64,000 nucleotides of DNA from the NCBI GenBank assembly GCA_049276455.1, contig JBASWL010000021.1:124001-188000 (forward strand), written 5' to 3'. Source of the DNA: Georgfuchsia sp049276455 (GTDB taxonomy: Bacteria > Pseudomonadota > Gammaproteobacteria > Burkholderiales > Rhodocyclaceae). Below, piece by piece: positions 44,456-52,677 of this stretch; position 1 is the stretch's first letter, and each line of letters opens with the position of its first letter. Below the pieces are notes generated by a model that saw only the letters and a list, made by a program, of their open reading frames with translations, ran no database searches and was not told the origin of the DNA. Made by a program: the position numbers and the translations under genes.

Positions 44456-44523
44456 CGCGGCATTTTAACGCGCCACACACTGATAGCTGGCGCGTGGCGA
44501 CGACAGAGGGTAACTTGACAGGT

Positions 44524-45150
44524 TCAGTCCGCTTCTGCCCAGCGAATCAACGGTCCCCATTGTTCCCAATCCTGAGCGCCGCGAGAAGGGGACAAATCAA
44601 AGACGGTAAGGCCGTGTGCGGCTGTTTGCACATAGGTCTGCGTATCACGCAGGTAGGTCAGAATCGGCAGATCCAGCGTTGCGAGGAAACGTTCCAACTC
44701 GGCTGCTGCACGGGTACGTGCATCGACGCGCATGCCGACGATGGCAATGAAAGCGTGGTGCTTGCGGATCTCCTTTTCCTGCGCCAGTGCGTCGAGAAAA
44801 TCACGGGTAGCCAGGATGTCAAAAATCGACGGCTGCAGGGGCACGATGACCCGATTCACCTGGGTCAGCACATGGCTTAGCTTCTTGCCATGGAGTCCGG
44901 CTGGTGTGTCGAGCACGGCGTGGGTGGCTTCTTTGGGCGGCCGTGCAGTGTTGTTTGGGCCGATCTCCCAGGTGCCGATATGCGGTAGCGCGGGTGAACG
45001 CAACTTCAGCCACTCGCGCGACGACTGCTGGCGATCAGTATCTCCGAGCATGACCTTGTGTCCGCGCCGGGCAAAATAGCCGGCAAGATTGGTCGCCAGA
45101 GTGCTTTTCCCCACCCCACCCTTAGGATTGGCTATCAGAAAACTTTTCAT
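44524..45150 (-). CDS. Orphan ParA-family ATPase
   Basis: 208 residues from the ATG at 45150, with GGGGAG upstream. The deviant Walker A FLIANPKGGVGKSTLATNLA carries the signature lysine. LGDTDRQQSSREW is the Walker A' region and VLDTPAGLHGK the Walker B region. No parB or parS-like element is adjacent, so it is an orphan MinD/ParA protein of the kind that positions cellular cargo. The cargo is unknown; dnaE downstream is probably only a neighbour. Confidence 0.87.
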   Translation of the reverse strand: MKSFLIANPKGGVGKSTLATNLAGYFARRGHKVMLGDTDRQQSSREWLKLRSPALPHIGTWEIGPNNTARPPKEATHAVLDTPAGLHGKKLSHVLTQVNRVIVPLQPSIFDILATRDFLDALAQEKEIRKHHAFIAIVGMRVDARTRAAAELERFLATLDLPILTYLRDTQTYVQTAAHGLTVFDLSPSRGAQDWEQWGPLIRWAEAD

Positions 45151-45238
45151 TGCTCCCCTTCCCATGCAGCATCAAAAAGTCTTGGCAGGGTATCACGAGG
45201 TCTTGCAGCCGGACGCGAAATATGACTGAGGGGTTCTC

Positions 45239-47401
45239 CTACGCCGCGTCCAGTTTGGCTATCGATAAAGCCAGCCACTTCATGCCAGCGTTACCGAAGT
45301 TGACCTGAACGCGGGCATCGTTGCCGCCGCCTTCGGCATTCACGATCACGCCGAGTCCGAACTTGGCGTGCTTCACGGATTGTCCGATACTAAAGCCGAT
45401 GTCCGACTGCACCCGCGACGATGGACGAATGGTTTCCACTGCGTTATTTGCCCAACGTCCTCTGGGCGCTGGTGCTTTGATTTTCGGCGTCAACCATTTA
45501 AGCAGTCCGGCGGGAATTTCGTCGATAAAGCGCGACGGCATGTTGTAGCGGGTCTGCCCGTGCAGCATGCGCGTCTGCGCGAATGACAGGTACAGCCTTT
45601 GACGTGCCCGCGTTACCGCCACATACATCAGGCGCCGCTCTTCTTCCAGCCCCTTCTCTTCCTTTGCGCTGTTTTCATGCGGGAACAGACCCTCTTCGAG
45701 ACCGCTGATGAAGACGGCATTGAACTCAAGCCCCTTGGCCGAATGTACGGTCATCAGCTGCAGGGCATCGTCGCCTTCGCCGGCCTGGTGTTCGCCGGCC
45801 TCAAGTGCAGCGTGTGAGAGAAAGCTCGCCAAGTCGGCAGCCAGCTCGCCTTCCTCTACCACTCGGCCTTCTTCGGCAACGAAGCTCGTTGCCGCATTGA
45901 TGAGTTCGTCCAGATTGGCGACACGATCCTGACCCTCTTTTTCGGTCAGATAGTGCGAACGTAGTGTGGATAGATCGATGACATGCTCGACCAGTTCCGG
46001 CAGCGGCAAATCGATGGCCTCGTGCAGTTTTTCGATCAAGGCAGCAAAGGCAGTCAGCGTTGCGCCGGCCTTGCCGGGCACTGCAGGAATCGCAGCATGC
46101 AGGCTGGAACCGGCTGCTTTGGCGGCATCCTGCAATTGTTCGATGCTGCGCGCGCCAATGCCGCGCGGCGGGAAATTGACGATGCGCGCAAACGCGGTGT
46201 CGTCGTCGGGATTCGCTATCAGGCGCAAATAGGCCAGCGCATGCTTGATTTCCTGCCGTTCGAAGAAGCGCAGCCCGCCATAGACGCGATAAGGCAGCCC
46301 TGCCGAAAACAGCGCGTGTTCCAATATCCGCGACTGTGCATTCGAACGATAAAGCAAAGCGATTTCGGCACGGCTGTAGCCCTCCCGCACCAGCGCCTTG
46401 ATCTCTTCGACCATCCAGCGCGCTTCCTCGCCGTCCGACATCGCCTCGAAAATGCGGATCGGCTCGCCCGCGCCGGCTTCGGTCCATAGATTCTTGCCCA
46501 GGCGCGCGGTGTTGTTCTTGATCACCGCGTTGGCGGCATCGAGGATGTTGCCGTGCGAACGGTAGTTCTGTTCCAGGCGAATCACGTTCTCGACGCGATA
46601 TTCGCGTTCGAAGTCGCGCATGTTGCCGACATCGGCGCCACGGAAGGCGTATATCGACTGGTCGTCGTCGCCAACGCAGAACAGCATGCCAGACTCACCG
46701 GCGAGCAATTTCAGCCAACGGTATTGCAAAACATTCGTGTCCTGGAACTCGTCGACCAGAATGTGGCGGAAGCGGCATTGATAGTGTCTGCGCAAGGGTT
46801 CGTTGCGCGCCAGCAGTTCATAGCTGCGCAACAGCAGTTCGGCGAAATCGACGACGCCCTCACGCTGGCATTGCTGTTCGTACGCGCTGTAGAACTCGAC
46901 CCGCTGGCGCGTGAAGTTGTTCCAGGCTTCGACAGCGTTGGCCCGGATGCCCTGTTCTTTCTGCGCATTGATGAAGTGTTGCAGCTCGCGCGGCGGGAAT
47001 TTTTCGTCGTCGATATTCAATGATTTCAACAGTCGCTTGATTGCAGCCAGCTGGTCGGCCGAATCGAGGATCTGGAACAGTTGCGGCAGCCCGGCATCGC
47101 GGTAGTGGGCGCGCAGCAGCCGGTTGCAAAGGCCGTGGAAAGTGCCAATCCACATCCCCCGCGTGTTGATCGGCAGCATCGCCGACAGCCGCGTCATCAT
47201 CTCTTTGGCAGCCTTGTTGGTGAAAGTAACTGCTAACACTCCAGCCGGATCGACCTGGCTGGTCGAGATCAGCCAAGCCAGGCGGGTGGTCAGGGCACGG
47301 GTTTTACCGGAACCAGCTCCCGCCAGAATCAGTGCATGTTGTGGGGGGAGGGTTACCGCAGCCAGTTGCTGTGGATTGAGGCCGCGCAGGAGATCAGACA
47401 T
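45239..47401 (-). CDS. uvrD: DNA helicase II (UvrD)
   Basis: SF1 helicase of 720 residues, the same length as the E. coli enzyme when started at the ATG at 47401 (MSDLLRGLNPQQ). The ATG at 47431 would add ten residues with no better signal. Motif I is LAGAGSGKT, motif II VDEFQDTN, motif III VGDDDQSIYAFRGA and motif VI VAVTRARQRLYLSFA. Acts in nucleotide excision and mismatch repair. The C-terminal KHAKFGLGVIVNAEGGG is the RNA-polymerase-binding Tudor-like end. Confidence 0.96.
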   Translation of the reverse strand: MSDLLRGLNPQQLAAVTLPPQHALILAGAGSGKTRALTTRLAWLISTSQVDPAGVLAVTFTNKAAKEMMTRLSAMLPINTRGMWIGTFHGLCNRLLRAHYRDAGLPQLFQILDSADQLAAIKRLLKSLNIDDEKFPPRELQHFINAQKEQGIRANAVEAWNNFTRQRVEFYSAYEQQCQREGVVDFAELLLRSYELLARNEPLRRHYQCRFRHILVDEFQDTNVLQYRWLKLLAGESGMLFCVGDDDQSIYAFRGADVGNMRDFEREYRVENVIRLEQNYRSHGNILDAANAVIKNNTARLGKNLWTEAGAGEPIRIFEAMSDGEEARWMVEEIKALVREGYSRAEIALLYRSNAQSRILEHALFSAGLPYRVYGGLRFFERQEIKHALAYLRLIANPDDDTAFARIVNFPPRGIGARSIEQLQDAAKAAGSSLHAAIPAVPGKAGATLTAFAALIEKLHEAIDLPLPELVEHVIDLSTLRSHYLTEKEGQDRVANLDELINAATSFVAEEGRVVEEGELAADLASFLSHAALEAGEHQAGEGDDALQLMTVHSAKGLEFNAVFISGLEEGLFPHENSAKEEKGLEEERRLMYVAVTRARQRLYLSFAQTRMLHGQTRYNMPSRFIDEIPAGLLKWLTPKIKAPAPRGRWANNAVETIRPSSRVQSDIGFSIGQSVKHAKFGLGVIVNAEGGGNDARVQVNFGNAGMKWLALSIAKLDAA

Positions 47402-47431
47402 TGTGGCCGGATTATAACTGGCGTCCGACAT

Positions 47432-47669
47432 GGGCCAGGTTGTTCGTTTGCTTCCTGACTACTTGAAATTCCGCCACTTAGCCATATATTGCAGCGCAGT
47501 AAATATGGTTATTGCCGCTAATAATTTTTTATAATTAAGTAAAACTAAATAAATATAACAGTAAGTTACTAAACTATTGCTATAATGTTGCAAAGCAGCA
47601 ATTATTTCGTAATGCCCGGCGCGGGGGAACCGCGCACCACTGACCACACAATGGTCGAAGGAGATTCAA
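47432..47669. other. AT-rich intergenic region, uvrD/111-residue gene
   Basis: Divergent promoter region. About 110 nt around 47490-47600 are strongly A/T-rich compared with the GC-rich surroundings, like an UP element for the plus-strand promoter at 47578. On the minus strand, ATTATA at 47411-47416 inside the uvrD leader gives a TATAAT only 9 nt before the uvrD ATG. Confidence 0.6.
47578..47586 (+). promoter_or_regulatory. Extended -10 promoter for the 111-residue gene
   Basis: TGCTATAAT, an exact extended -10 motif, preceded by a long A/T-rich tract and lacking a good -35. The expected start near 47593 leaves a leader of about 75 nt before the ATG at 47670. Confidence 0.65.
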
Positions 47670-48005
47670 ATGAACACTCCGAAGATGCTTCCATGGCTTG
47701 CCGGCACTGCCGGTATCGATCTTGAACGTGCCGAACAGCTCTGGCAATCGGCTTCCGATTACGCCGAAAGCATTACCGGCGAAAGCGATAGCGCGCATTA
47801 TCTCAGCATCGCCCATGAACATATGGTCGCTCTGGTCGAAAAGGAAGTACTCGACGTGAATTCCATTCAGGATGCACCATGGCTGCTTATCCAGGCTCAC
47901 CTGAGTGTCGCGCCGATGATCGTGGCCGATACCTTTGCCCAGGCTGCCGCATCGGCGTCTCAGGCAATTGGCCGCTGGAAGCAGAAACACCATATCGCGG
48001 CCTGA
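47670..48005 (+). CDS. Small cytoplasmic protein of unknown function (111 residues)
   Basis: A strong ribosome-binding site (GAAGGAG, 7 nt before ATG), an extended -10 promoter upstream and a hairpin downstream make this a well-supported single-gene unit. The protein is helical-looking with no signal peptide, membrane segment or cysteine. It has an acidic first half (LDLERAEQLWQSASDYAESI-like composition), an Ala-rich second half and a basic end (RWKQKHHIAA). I do not recognise a family. Confidence 0.82.
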   Translation: MNTPKMLPWLAGTAGIDLERAEQLWQSASDYAESITGESDSAHYLSIAHEHMVALVEKEVLDVNSIQDAPWLLIQAHLSVAPMIVADTFAQAAASASQAIGRWKQKHHIAA

Positions 48006-48020
48006 GCGGTAAAACTTGTT

Positions 48021-48047
48021 AGGCCGGAATCAAATCGATTCCGGCCT
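48021..48047 (+). terminator. Hairpin after the 111-residue gene
   Basis: Perfect 11-bp stem AGGCCGGAATC/GATTCCGGCCT with a 5-nt loop, 15 nt after the stop. Only a short T-containing tract follows, so termination strength is uncertain. Confidence 0.65.
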
Positions 48048-48081
48048 GGTTTCCCGGCCGTTTGGCGGCAATAGCGGCAGG

Positions 48082-48128
48082 TATAATTCGCGGCTCTTAT
48101 CATGCTCTGCCCCGCCTGTTTTCAGGCG
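48082..48128 (+). promoter_or_regulatory. Candidate leuS promoter and leader hairpin
   Basis: TATAAT at 48082-48087 in a GGTATAATTCGCGGC context, then a leader hairpin CGCCTG-TTTT-CAGGCG at 48113-48128. No -35 at standard spacing is obvious. I saw no leucine-codon-rich leader peptide. Confidence 0.45.
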
Positions 48129-48170
48129 CGGTGTGGCTCAATCAAGACTCCCTCGAATTAAAAGTCCACC

Positions 48171-50843
48171 ATGCAGGAACGCTACAACCCCCACGAAGTG
48201 GAACAGACAGCCCAATCTTATTGGGACAAGAACCAATCTTTCCGCGCCGTGGTTGGCAACAGCGTTGATACCCGGAAGCCCAAGTATTACTGCCTGTCGA
48301 TGTTTCCCTACCCATCGGGCAAGCTGCACATGGGCCATGTGCGCAACTACACCATCGGCGACGTGCTCACGCGCTATCACAAGATGCGTGGCTACAACGT
48401 GCTGCAACCGATGGGTTGGGACGCCTTCGGCCTGCCCGCCGAGAACGCGGCGATCCAGAACAACGTGCCGCCCGCGAAGTGGACCTGGGACAACATTGCC
48501 TACATGAAGCAGCAGCTCCAGTCGCTAGGCTTCGCCATCGACTGGACACGAGAACTCGCCACCTGTCAGCCCAGCTACTACAAGTGGAACCAATGGCTGT
48601 TCCTGCGCATGCTGGAAAAAGGCATCGCTTACAAGAAGACGCAGGTCGTTAACTGGGATCCGGTCGACCAGACCGTGCTCGCCAACGAGCAGGTGATCGA
48701 CGGCCGCGGCTGGCGTACCGGCGCGCTGGTCGAGAAGCGTGAAATCCCCGGCTACTATCTGAACATCACGAAATACGCCGATGCGCTGCTGGACGATCTG
48801 GACAAACTGCCGGGCTGGCCCGAGCGGGTCAAGACCATGCAGGCCAACTGGATCGGCAAGAGCTTTGGCGTGCGTTTTGCCTTCCCCTACACACTGGACG
48901 GCAAGGATGAAAAGCTCTGGGTCTACACCACCCGTGCCGACACCATCATGGGCGTTACCTTTGTCGCCGTGGCCGCAGAGCATGCCTTGGCGACGCATGC
49001 GGCGAAGAACAACCCTGAACTGGCTGCCTTCATCGAGGAATGCAAGCATGTCTCGGTGATGGAAGCCGACATGGCGACCATGGAAAAAAAAGGCCTGCCA
49101 ACCGGCATTTTTGTTACTCACCCGCTCACTGGCGCACAGGTCGAGGTCTGGGTCGGCAACTACGTATTGATGGGCTATGGCGATGGCGCCGTGATGGCCG
49201 TTCCGGCTCATGACGAACGCGACTTCGAGTTTGCCCTGAAATACAAATTGCAAATCAAACAGGTCATTGCCGTCGACAGCCAGAACTTCTCCGCCACAGC
49301 GTGGCAGGAGTGGTATGCCGACAAGCAGAACGGCACCTGCATCAACTCCGGCAAATACGACGGTCTGGGTTATGAAGCCGCTGTCGATGCCATTGCCGCC
49401 GATCTCAAAGCCAAGGGACTCGGCGACAAGCAGGTGCAGTACCGCCTGCGCGACTGGGGCGTCTCGCGCCAGCGCTACTGGGGCTGCCCGATTCCGATCA
49501 TCCATTGCGACAGTTGCGGCTCGATACCTGTGCCCGATGACCAGTTGCCGGTCAAGCTGCCGGAGGACTGCGTGCCGGACGGCTCCGGTAACCCACTCAA
49601 CAAACGCGCTGATTTCCTTAACGTAGCTTGTCCCAAATGCGGCAAGCCGGCGCAGCGCGAAACCGACACCATGGATACCTTCGTCGATTCGTCCTGGTAC
49701 TACGCGCGCTACGCCAGCAAGTTCAGCGAAACCGCGATGGTGGATGAAGAAACCGCCTACTGGATGCCGGTGGACCAGTACATCGGCGGCATCGAGCACG
49801 CTATCCTGCATCTGCTCTACTCGCGCTTCTGGACCAAGGTGATGCGCGACCTGGGCCTGGTCAGTTACGACGAGCCTTTTGCCAATCTGCTGACCCAGGG
49901 CATGGTGCTCAACCATATTTTCTCGCGCCGCACCGACAAGGGCGGCGTCGAGTATTTCGCCCCGGAAGAAGTGAATCTGCTCAAGGACGAAGCCGGCCGC
50001 ATCAGCGGTGCCACGCTGGTGAAAGATGGCAGCGCCATTGACTACCAGGGCATCGGCACCATGTCCAAGTCCAAGCGCAATGGCGTCGACCCGCAGGCGC
50101 TAATCGACCAGTACGGGGCCGATACCGCGCGCTTTTTCATGATGTTCGCCTCGCCCCCGGAACAGACCCTGGAATGGGCCGACTCCGGTGTTGAGGGCGC
50201 GCACCGCTTCATGAAGCGGGTCTGGGCCTTTGCACATCAACATGAGCGGCATATCAACGATGCGCGTGCAAGTAGGCTTAATTGGACCGGCGAAGCATGG
50301 ACTAAGGCTGCACCATCCCAGAAAAAAATTAGGCATCAGATTCATAAGTATCTTCAGCAGGCGAATTACGACTTAGAAAAGCATCAGTTCAACACTGTCG
50401 CGTCTGCAGCTATGAAGATTCTCAATGCCTTGGAAGACTTAAGTATGAGTTTTGCGACCAGCGAGGCTGGGAAGGGCCATACGCCCAGTGGCAACACCTA
50501 TTCAGAATTTGTCCGTGAGGGCGTGGAGATACTTCTCAAACTACTTTCACCAATTGCCCCGCACATCGCCCACGTCCTGTGGCGCGATCTCGGTTACGGT
50601 GACGATATCCTTGATGCACCCTGGCCGGAGCCGCTGGAAGCTGCCCTGAAACAGGACAACATAGAACTGGTGCTGCAAATCAATGGCAAGCTGCGCGGCA
50701 ATATTAATGTGTCTGCGGATGCCGGCAAGGCGGAAATTGAATCAGCAGCGCTGGCCTCGGATACCGCGCAGAAATTTCTCGAAGGCCGGCCGCCGAAAAA
50801 GGTTGTGGTCGTCCCCGGCCGGCTGGTGAACATCGTTATCTGA
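48171..50843 (+). CDS. leuS: Leucyl-tRNA synthetase
   Basis: Class I synthetase of 890 residues. The HIGH motif appears as HMGH in YPSGKLHMGHVRNYTIGDV near residue 52, and KMSKS as GTMSKSKRNG near residue 630. The CP1 editing domain carries the threonine-rich TTRADTIMGVTFVAVA. The anticodon-binding domain follows, and the C-terminus ends KVVVVPGRLVNIVI. Bases ~50255-50545 (residues ~695-792) use markedly different codons and lower GC than the flanks while the protein stays family-like. First gene of leuS-lptE-holA. Confidence 0.97.
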   Translation: MQERYNPHEVEQTAQSYWDKNQSFRAVVGNSVDTRKPKYYCLSMFPYPSGKLHMGHVRNYTIGDVLTRYHKMRGYNVLQPMGWDAFGLPAENAAIQNNVPPAKWTWDNIAYMKQQLQSLGFAIDWTRELATCQPSYYKWNQWLFLRMLEKGIAYKKTQVVNWDPVDQTVLANEQVIDGRGWRTGALVEKREIPGYYLNITKYADALLDDLDKLPGWPERVKTMQANWIGKSFGVRFAFPYTLDGKDEKLWVYTTRADTIMGVTFVAVAAEHALATHAAKNNPELAAFIEECKHVSVMEADMATMEKKGLPTGIFVTHPLTGAQVEVWVGNYVLMGYGDGAVMAVPAHDERDFEFALKYKLQIKQVIAVDSQNFSATAWQEWYADKQNGTCINSGKYDGLGYEAAVDAIAADLKAKGLGDKQVQYRLRDWGVSRQRYWGCPIPIIHCDSCGSIPVPDDQLPVKLPEDCVPDGSGNPLNKRADFLNVACPKCGKPAQRETDTMDTFVDSSWYYARYASKFSETAMVDEETAYWMPVDQYIGGIEHAILHLLYSRFWTKVMRDLGLVSYDEPFANLLTQGMVLNHIFSRRTDKGGVEYFAPEEVNLLKDEAGRISGATLVKDGSAIDYQGIGTMSKSKRNGVDPQALIDQYGADTARFFMMFASPPEQTLEWADSGVEGAHRFMKRVWAFAHQHERHINDARASRLNWTGEAWTKAAPSQKKIRHQIHKYLQQANYDLEKHQFNTVASAAMKILNALEDLSMSFATSEAGKGHTPSGNTYSEFVREGVEILLKLLSPIAPHIAHVLWRDLGYGDDILDAPWPEPLEAALKQDNIELVLQINGKLRGNINVSADAGKAEIESAALASDTAQKFLEGRPPKKVVVVPGRLVNIVI

Positions 50844-50913
50844 CGCGCATGGTCGCCAGCGCCACCCTTGATTGAGAAAATGCGCGAAAGGCAAATTGAA
50901 CGCCCCCCACCCC

Positions 50914-50935
50914 AGCCCCGCCCCGGGGCGGGGCT
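50914..50935. repeat. 22-nt perfect GC palindrome upstream of lptE
   Basis: AGCCCCGCCCC followed by its exact reverse complement, in a C-run-rich leader between leuS and lptE. It resembles in style the hairpins before holA and ogt. The 195-nt leuS-lptE gap is otherwise without a supported gene. Confidence 0.7.
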
Positions 50936-51038
50936 ACTGATCGGCTCGCTGCGCTCGATATCACACTGTGCACGGTTTCCGCTTTTTCACGTTAAAAACA
51001 GTTACGCTCCTGCTTTCGGGAACATGAACGGTATGAAC

Positions 51039-51551
51039 ATGAAGCGCTCATTTACTGCAATGGTCACTGTCCTGCTTTGCGCCACGCTGCTCTCGGCCTG
51101 CGGCTTCCAGTTGCGCGGCAAAGCAGAGCTGCCCTACGCATCGCTCTACATTGCCCTGCCGGAGTCGAGCACATTGCGCGCCAAGCTTGTGCGCAGCATC
51201 AACGCCGGCAGCAAGACCGCACTGACCGAAAACGTCGGAGAAAGCCAGGCGATACTCGACATAACCGGCGACAACATGGCCAAGAACATCCTGTCGCTCA
51301 ATGCCGCCGGTCGTGTGCGCGAATACCAGCTGGTGCGCACTTTTGGATATCGCGTCCATGATTTGGCCGGCCGCGACCTGGTCCCGCCCGGTCAGATCGT
51401 GGTCCAGCGCGACATCACCTTCGACGATTCACAGGTGCTGTCGAAACAGGCTGAAGAAGGCTTGCTGATCCGCGACATGGAAAACGACATCGTGCAACAA
51501 TTATTGCGCCGTCTCGCCGCTTCCAAACCCGATTTCGCACCCAAGGGATGA
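51039..51551 (+). CDS. lptE: LPS-assembly lipoprotein LptE
   Basis: 170 residues from the ATG at 51039; ATGs at 51024 and 51033 are close alternatives. The signal peptide ends in a lipobox (LLSAC) followed by GFQLRG, the usual LptE mature start. LptE plugs the LptD barrel that inserts lipopolysaccharide in the outer membrane. The open frame upstream to 50868 translates repeat-like leader DNA and is not coding. Confidence 0.92.
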   Translation: MKRSFTAMVTVLLCATLLSACGFQLRGKAELPYASLYIALPESSTLRAKLVRSINAGSKTALTENVGESQAILDITGDNMAKNILSLNAAGRVREYQLVRTFGYRVHDLAGRDLVPPGQIVVQRDITFDDSQVLSKQAEEGLLIRDMENDIVQQLLRRLAASKPDFAPKG

Positions 51552-51566
51552 CCACCTATCCCCCAT

Positions 51567-51662
51567 CCCCTTTCCCATGGAAAGGGGTGACTGAGGTTCA
51601 GTCACTGCGTGACTTCCATGTTGCTAACGCCACGCCTCCTTGGGGCGGCCCTGCGGAGGCGT
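51567..51662 (+). repeat. Triple-hairpin element abutting the holA start
   Basis: Three successive perfect hairpins: CCCCTTTCC/GGAAAGGGG (51567-51587), TGACTGA/TCAGTCA (51588-51604) and ACGCCTCC/GGAGGCGT (51632-51639 and 51655-51662). The last has a 15-nt loop, TTGGGGCGGCCCTGC. Its 3' arm contains the GGAGG that serves as the holA ribosome-binding site. Confidence 0.75.
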
Positions 51663-51663
51663 A

Positions 51664-52677
51664 GTGCAATTGCGGCCTGAACAGCTTGCTGCGCATCTGG
51701 GCAAGCCGCTCGCGCTGCTTTATGTCGTGCATGGCAACGAGCCGTTGCTGGTCATCGAAGCTGCAGATGAAATCCGTGCCGCCTCGCGCAAGCAGGGTTT
51801 CGACGAGCGCGAAGTCCTGATCGCCGGTCAGGGATTCCGCTGGGATGATCTGTTTCTGGCTTCGGGCAACATGTCACTGTTCGGTGGCTCGAAACTCATC
51901 GATTTGCGCATTCCCAATGGCAAGCCCGGCCGCGACGGCGGTGAAGCATTGCAGCGATATTGCGAGCATCTCGCGCAGGGCACCGTTACCCTCATCACAC
52001 TGCCGGAAGTCGACTGGCAGTCGCGCAAGGCGGCATGGTTTACTGCCCTGCTTGAAGTTGCAACTGTCATTGAATGCAATGCGCCGCTGCTGGCGCAACT
52101 GCCAGCCTGGATTGCGGCACGATTGCAGCGGCAACGGCAGACTGCGCCGCAGGACGCCTTGCAGTTCATCTCCCATCATGTCGAGGGCAACCTGCTCGCC
52201 GCGCATCAGGAAATCCAGAAGCTTGCACTGCTTTATCCCGAGGGCCAACTCACGCTGGCCCAGGTTGAAGAGGCCGTGCTAGACGTGGCACGCTTCGATG
52301 TCGACAAGCTGCGTGAAGCGCTGCTGGCTGGCGATATTGCGCGCTGTGCGCGGTTGCTCGACGGCCTTCGTGCCGAAGATACCGCCCCGCCGCTGGTATT
52401 GTGGGCGCTGGCGACCGATATCCGCGCCATGGCACGGGTTCGGGCCGCGACGGATCGCGGCCTCTCGGCGGACTCGGCGCTCAGGGAAGCCAAGGTCTTC
52501 GGTCCGCGCCAGAACGCAGTCCGCGCTGCCGCACAACGTGTGCGCGCGGCGACCGCCCGGGCCGCGTTGCTGCATGCCGCGCGCATCGACCGCATGATCA
52601 AGGGGCTCGCCAAGGGCGATATCTGGGATGAGCTGCAGCAACTGACGCTGAAGCTTTCACATCAAACGCGGCGCTAA
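51664..52677 (+). CDS. holA: DNA polymerase III delta subunit
   Basis: 337 residues from the GTG at 51664, which has GGAGG in the hairpin just upstream. Clamp-loader subunit that opens the beta clamp. N-terminal AAA+-like domain (LYVVHGNEPLLVIEAADEIR, SLFGGSKLIDLRIPNGKP), then RQRQTAPQDALQFISHHVEGNLLAAHQEIQKLALL-type helices characteristic of delta, and a C-terminal collar domain. Its stop overlaps the stop of the convergent ligase gene by 3 nt. Confidence 0.93.
   Translation: MQLRPEQLAAHLGKPLALLYVVHGNEPLLVIEAADEIRAASRKQGFDEREVLIAGQGFRWDDLFLASGNMSLFGGSKLIDLRIPNGKPGRDGGEALQRYCEHLAQGTVTLITLPEVDWQSRKAAWFTALLEVATVIECNAPLLAQLPAWIAARLQRQRQTAPQDALQFISHHVEGNLLAAHQEIQKLALLYPEGQLTLAQVEEAVLDVARFDVDKLREALLAGDIARCARLLDGLRAEDTAPPLVLWALATDIRAMARVRAATDRGLSADSALREAKVFGPRQNAVRAAAQRVRAATARAALLHAARIDRMIKGLAKGDIWDELQQLTLKLSHQTRR

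Noticed and set aside
47401..47416. TATAAT nine bases before the uvrD start, read as proof of a leaderless uvrD transcript
   Set aside because: No acceptable -35 at 15-19 bp; the hexamer alone is too weak to call a promoter.
48525..49916. 463-codon minus-strand frame inside leuS
   Set aside because: Antisense shadow of a GC-rich, codon-biased gene; no ribosome-binding site and no family features. The same applies to the long frames opposite spoT (13425-14744), proA (53333-54655) and glyQ (61840-62568).
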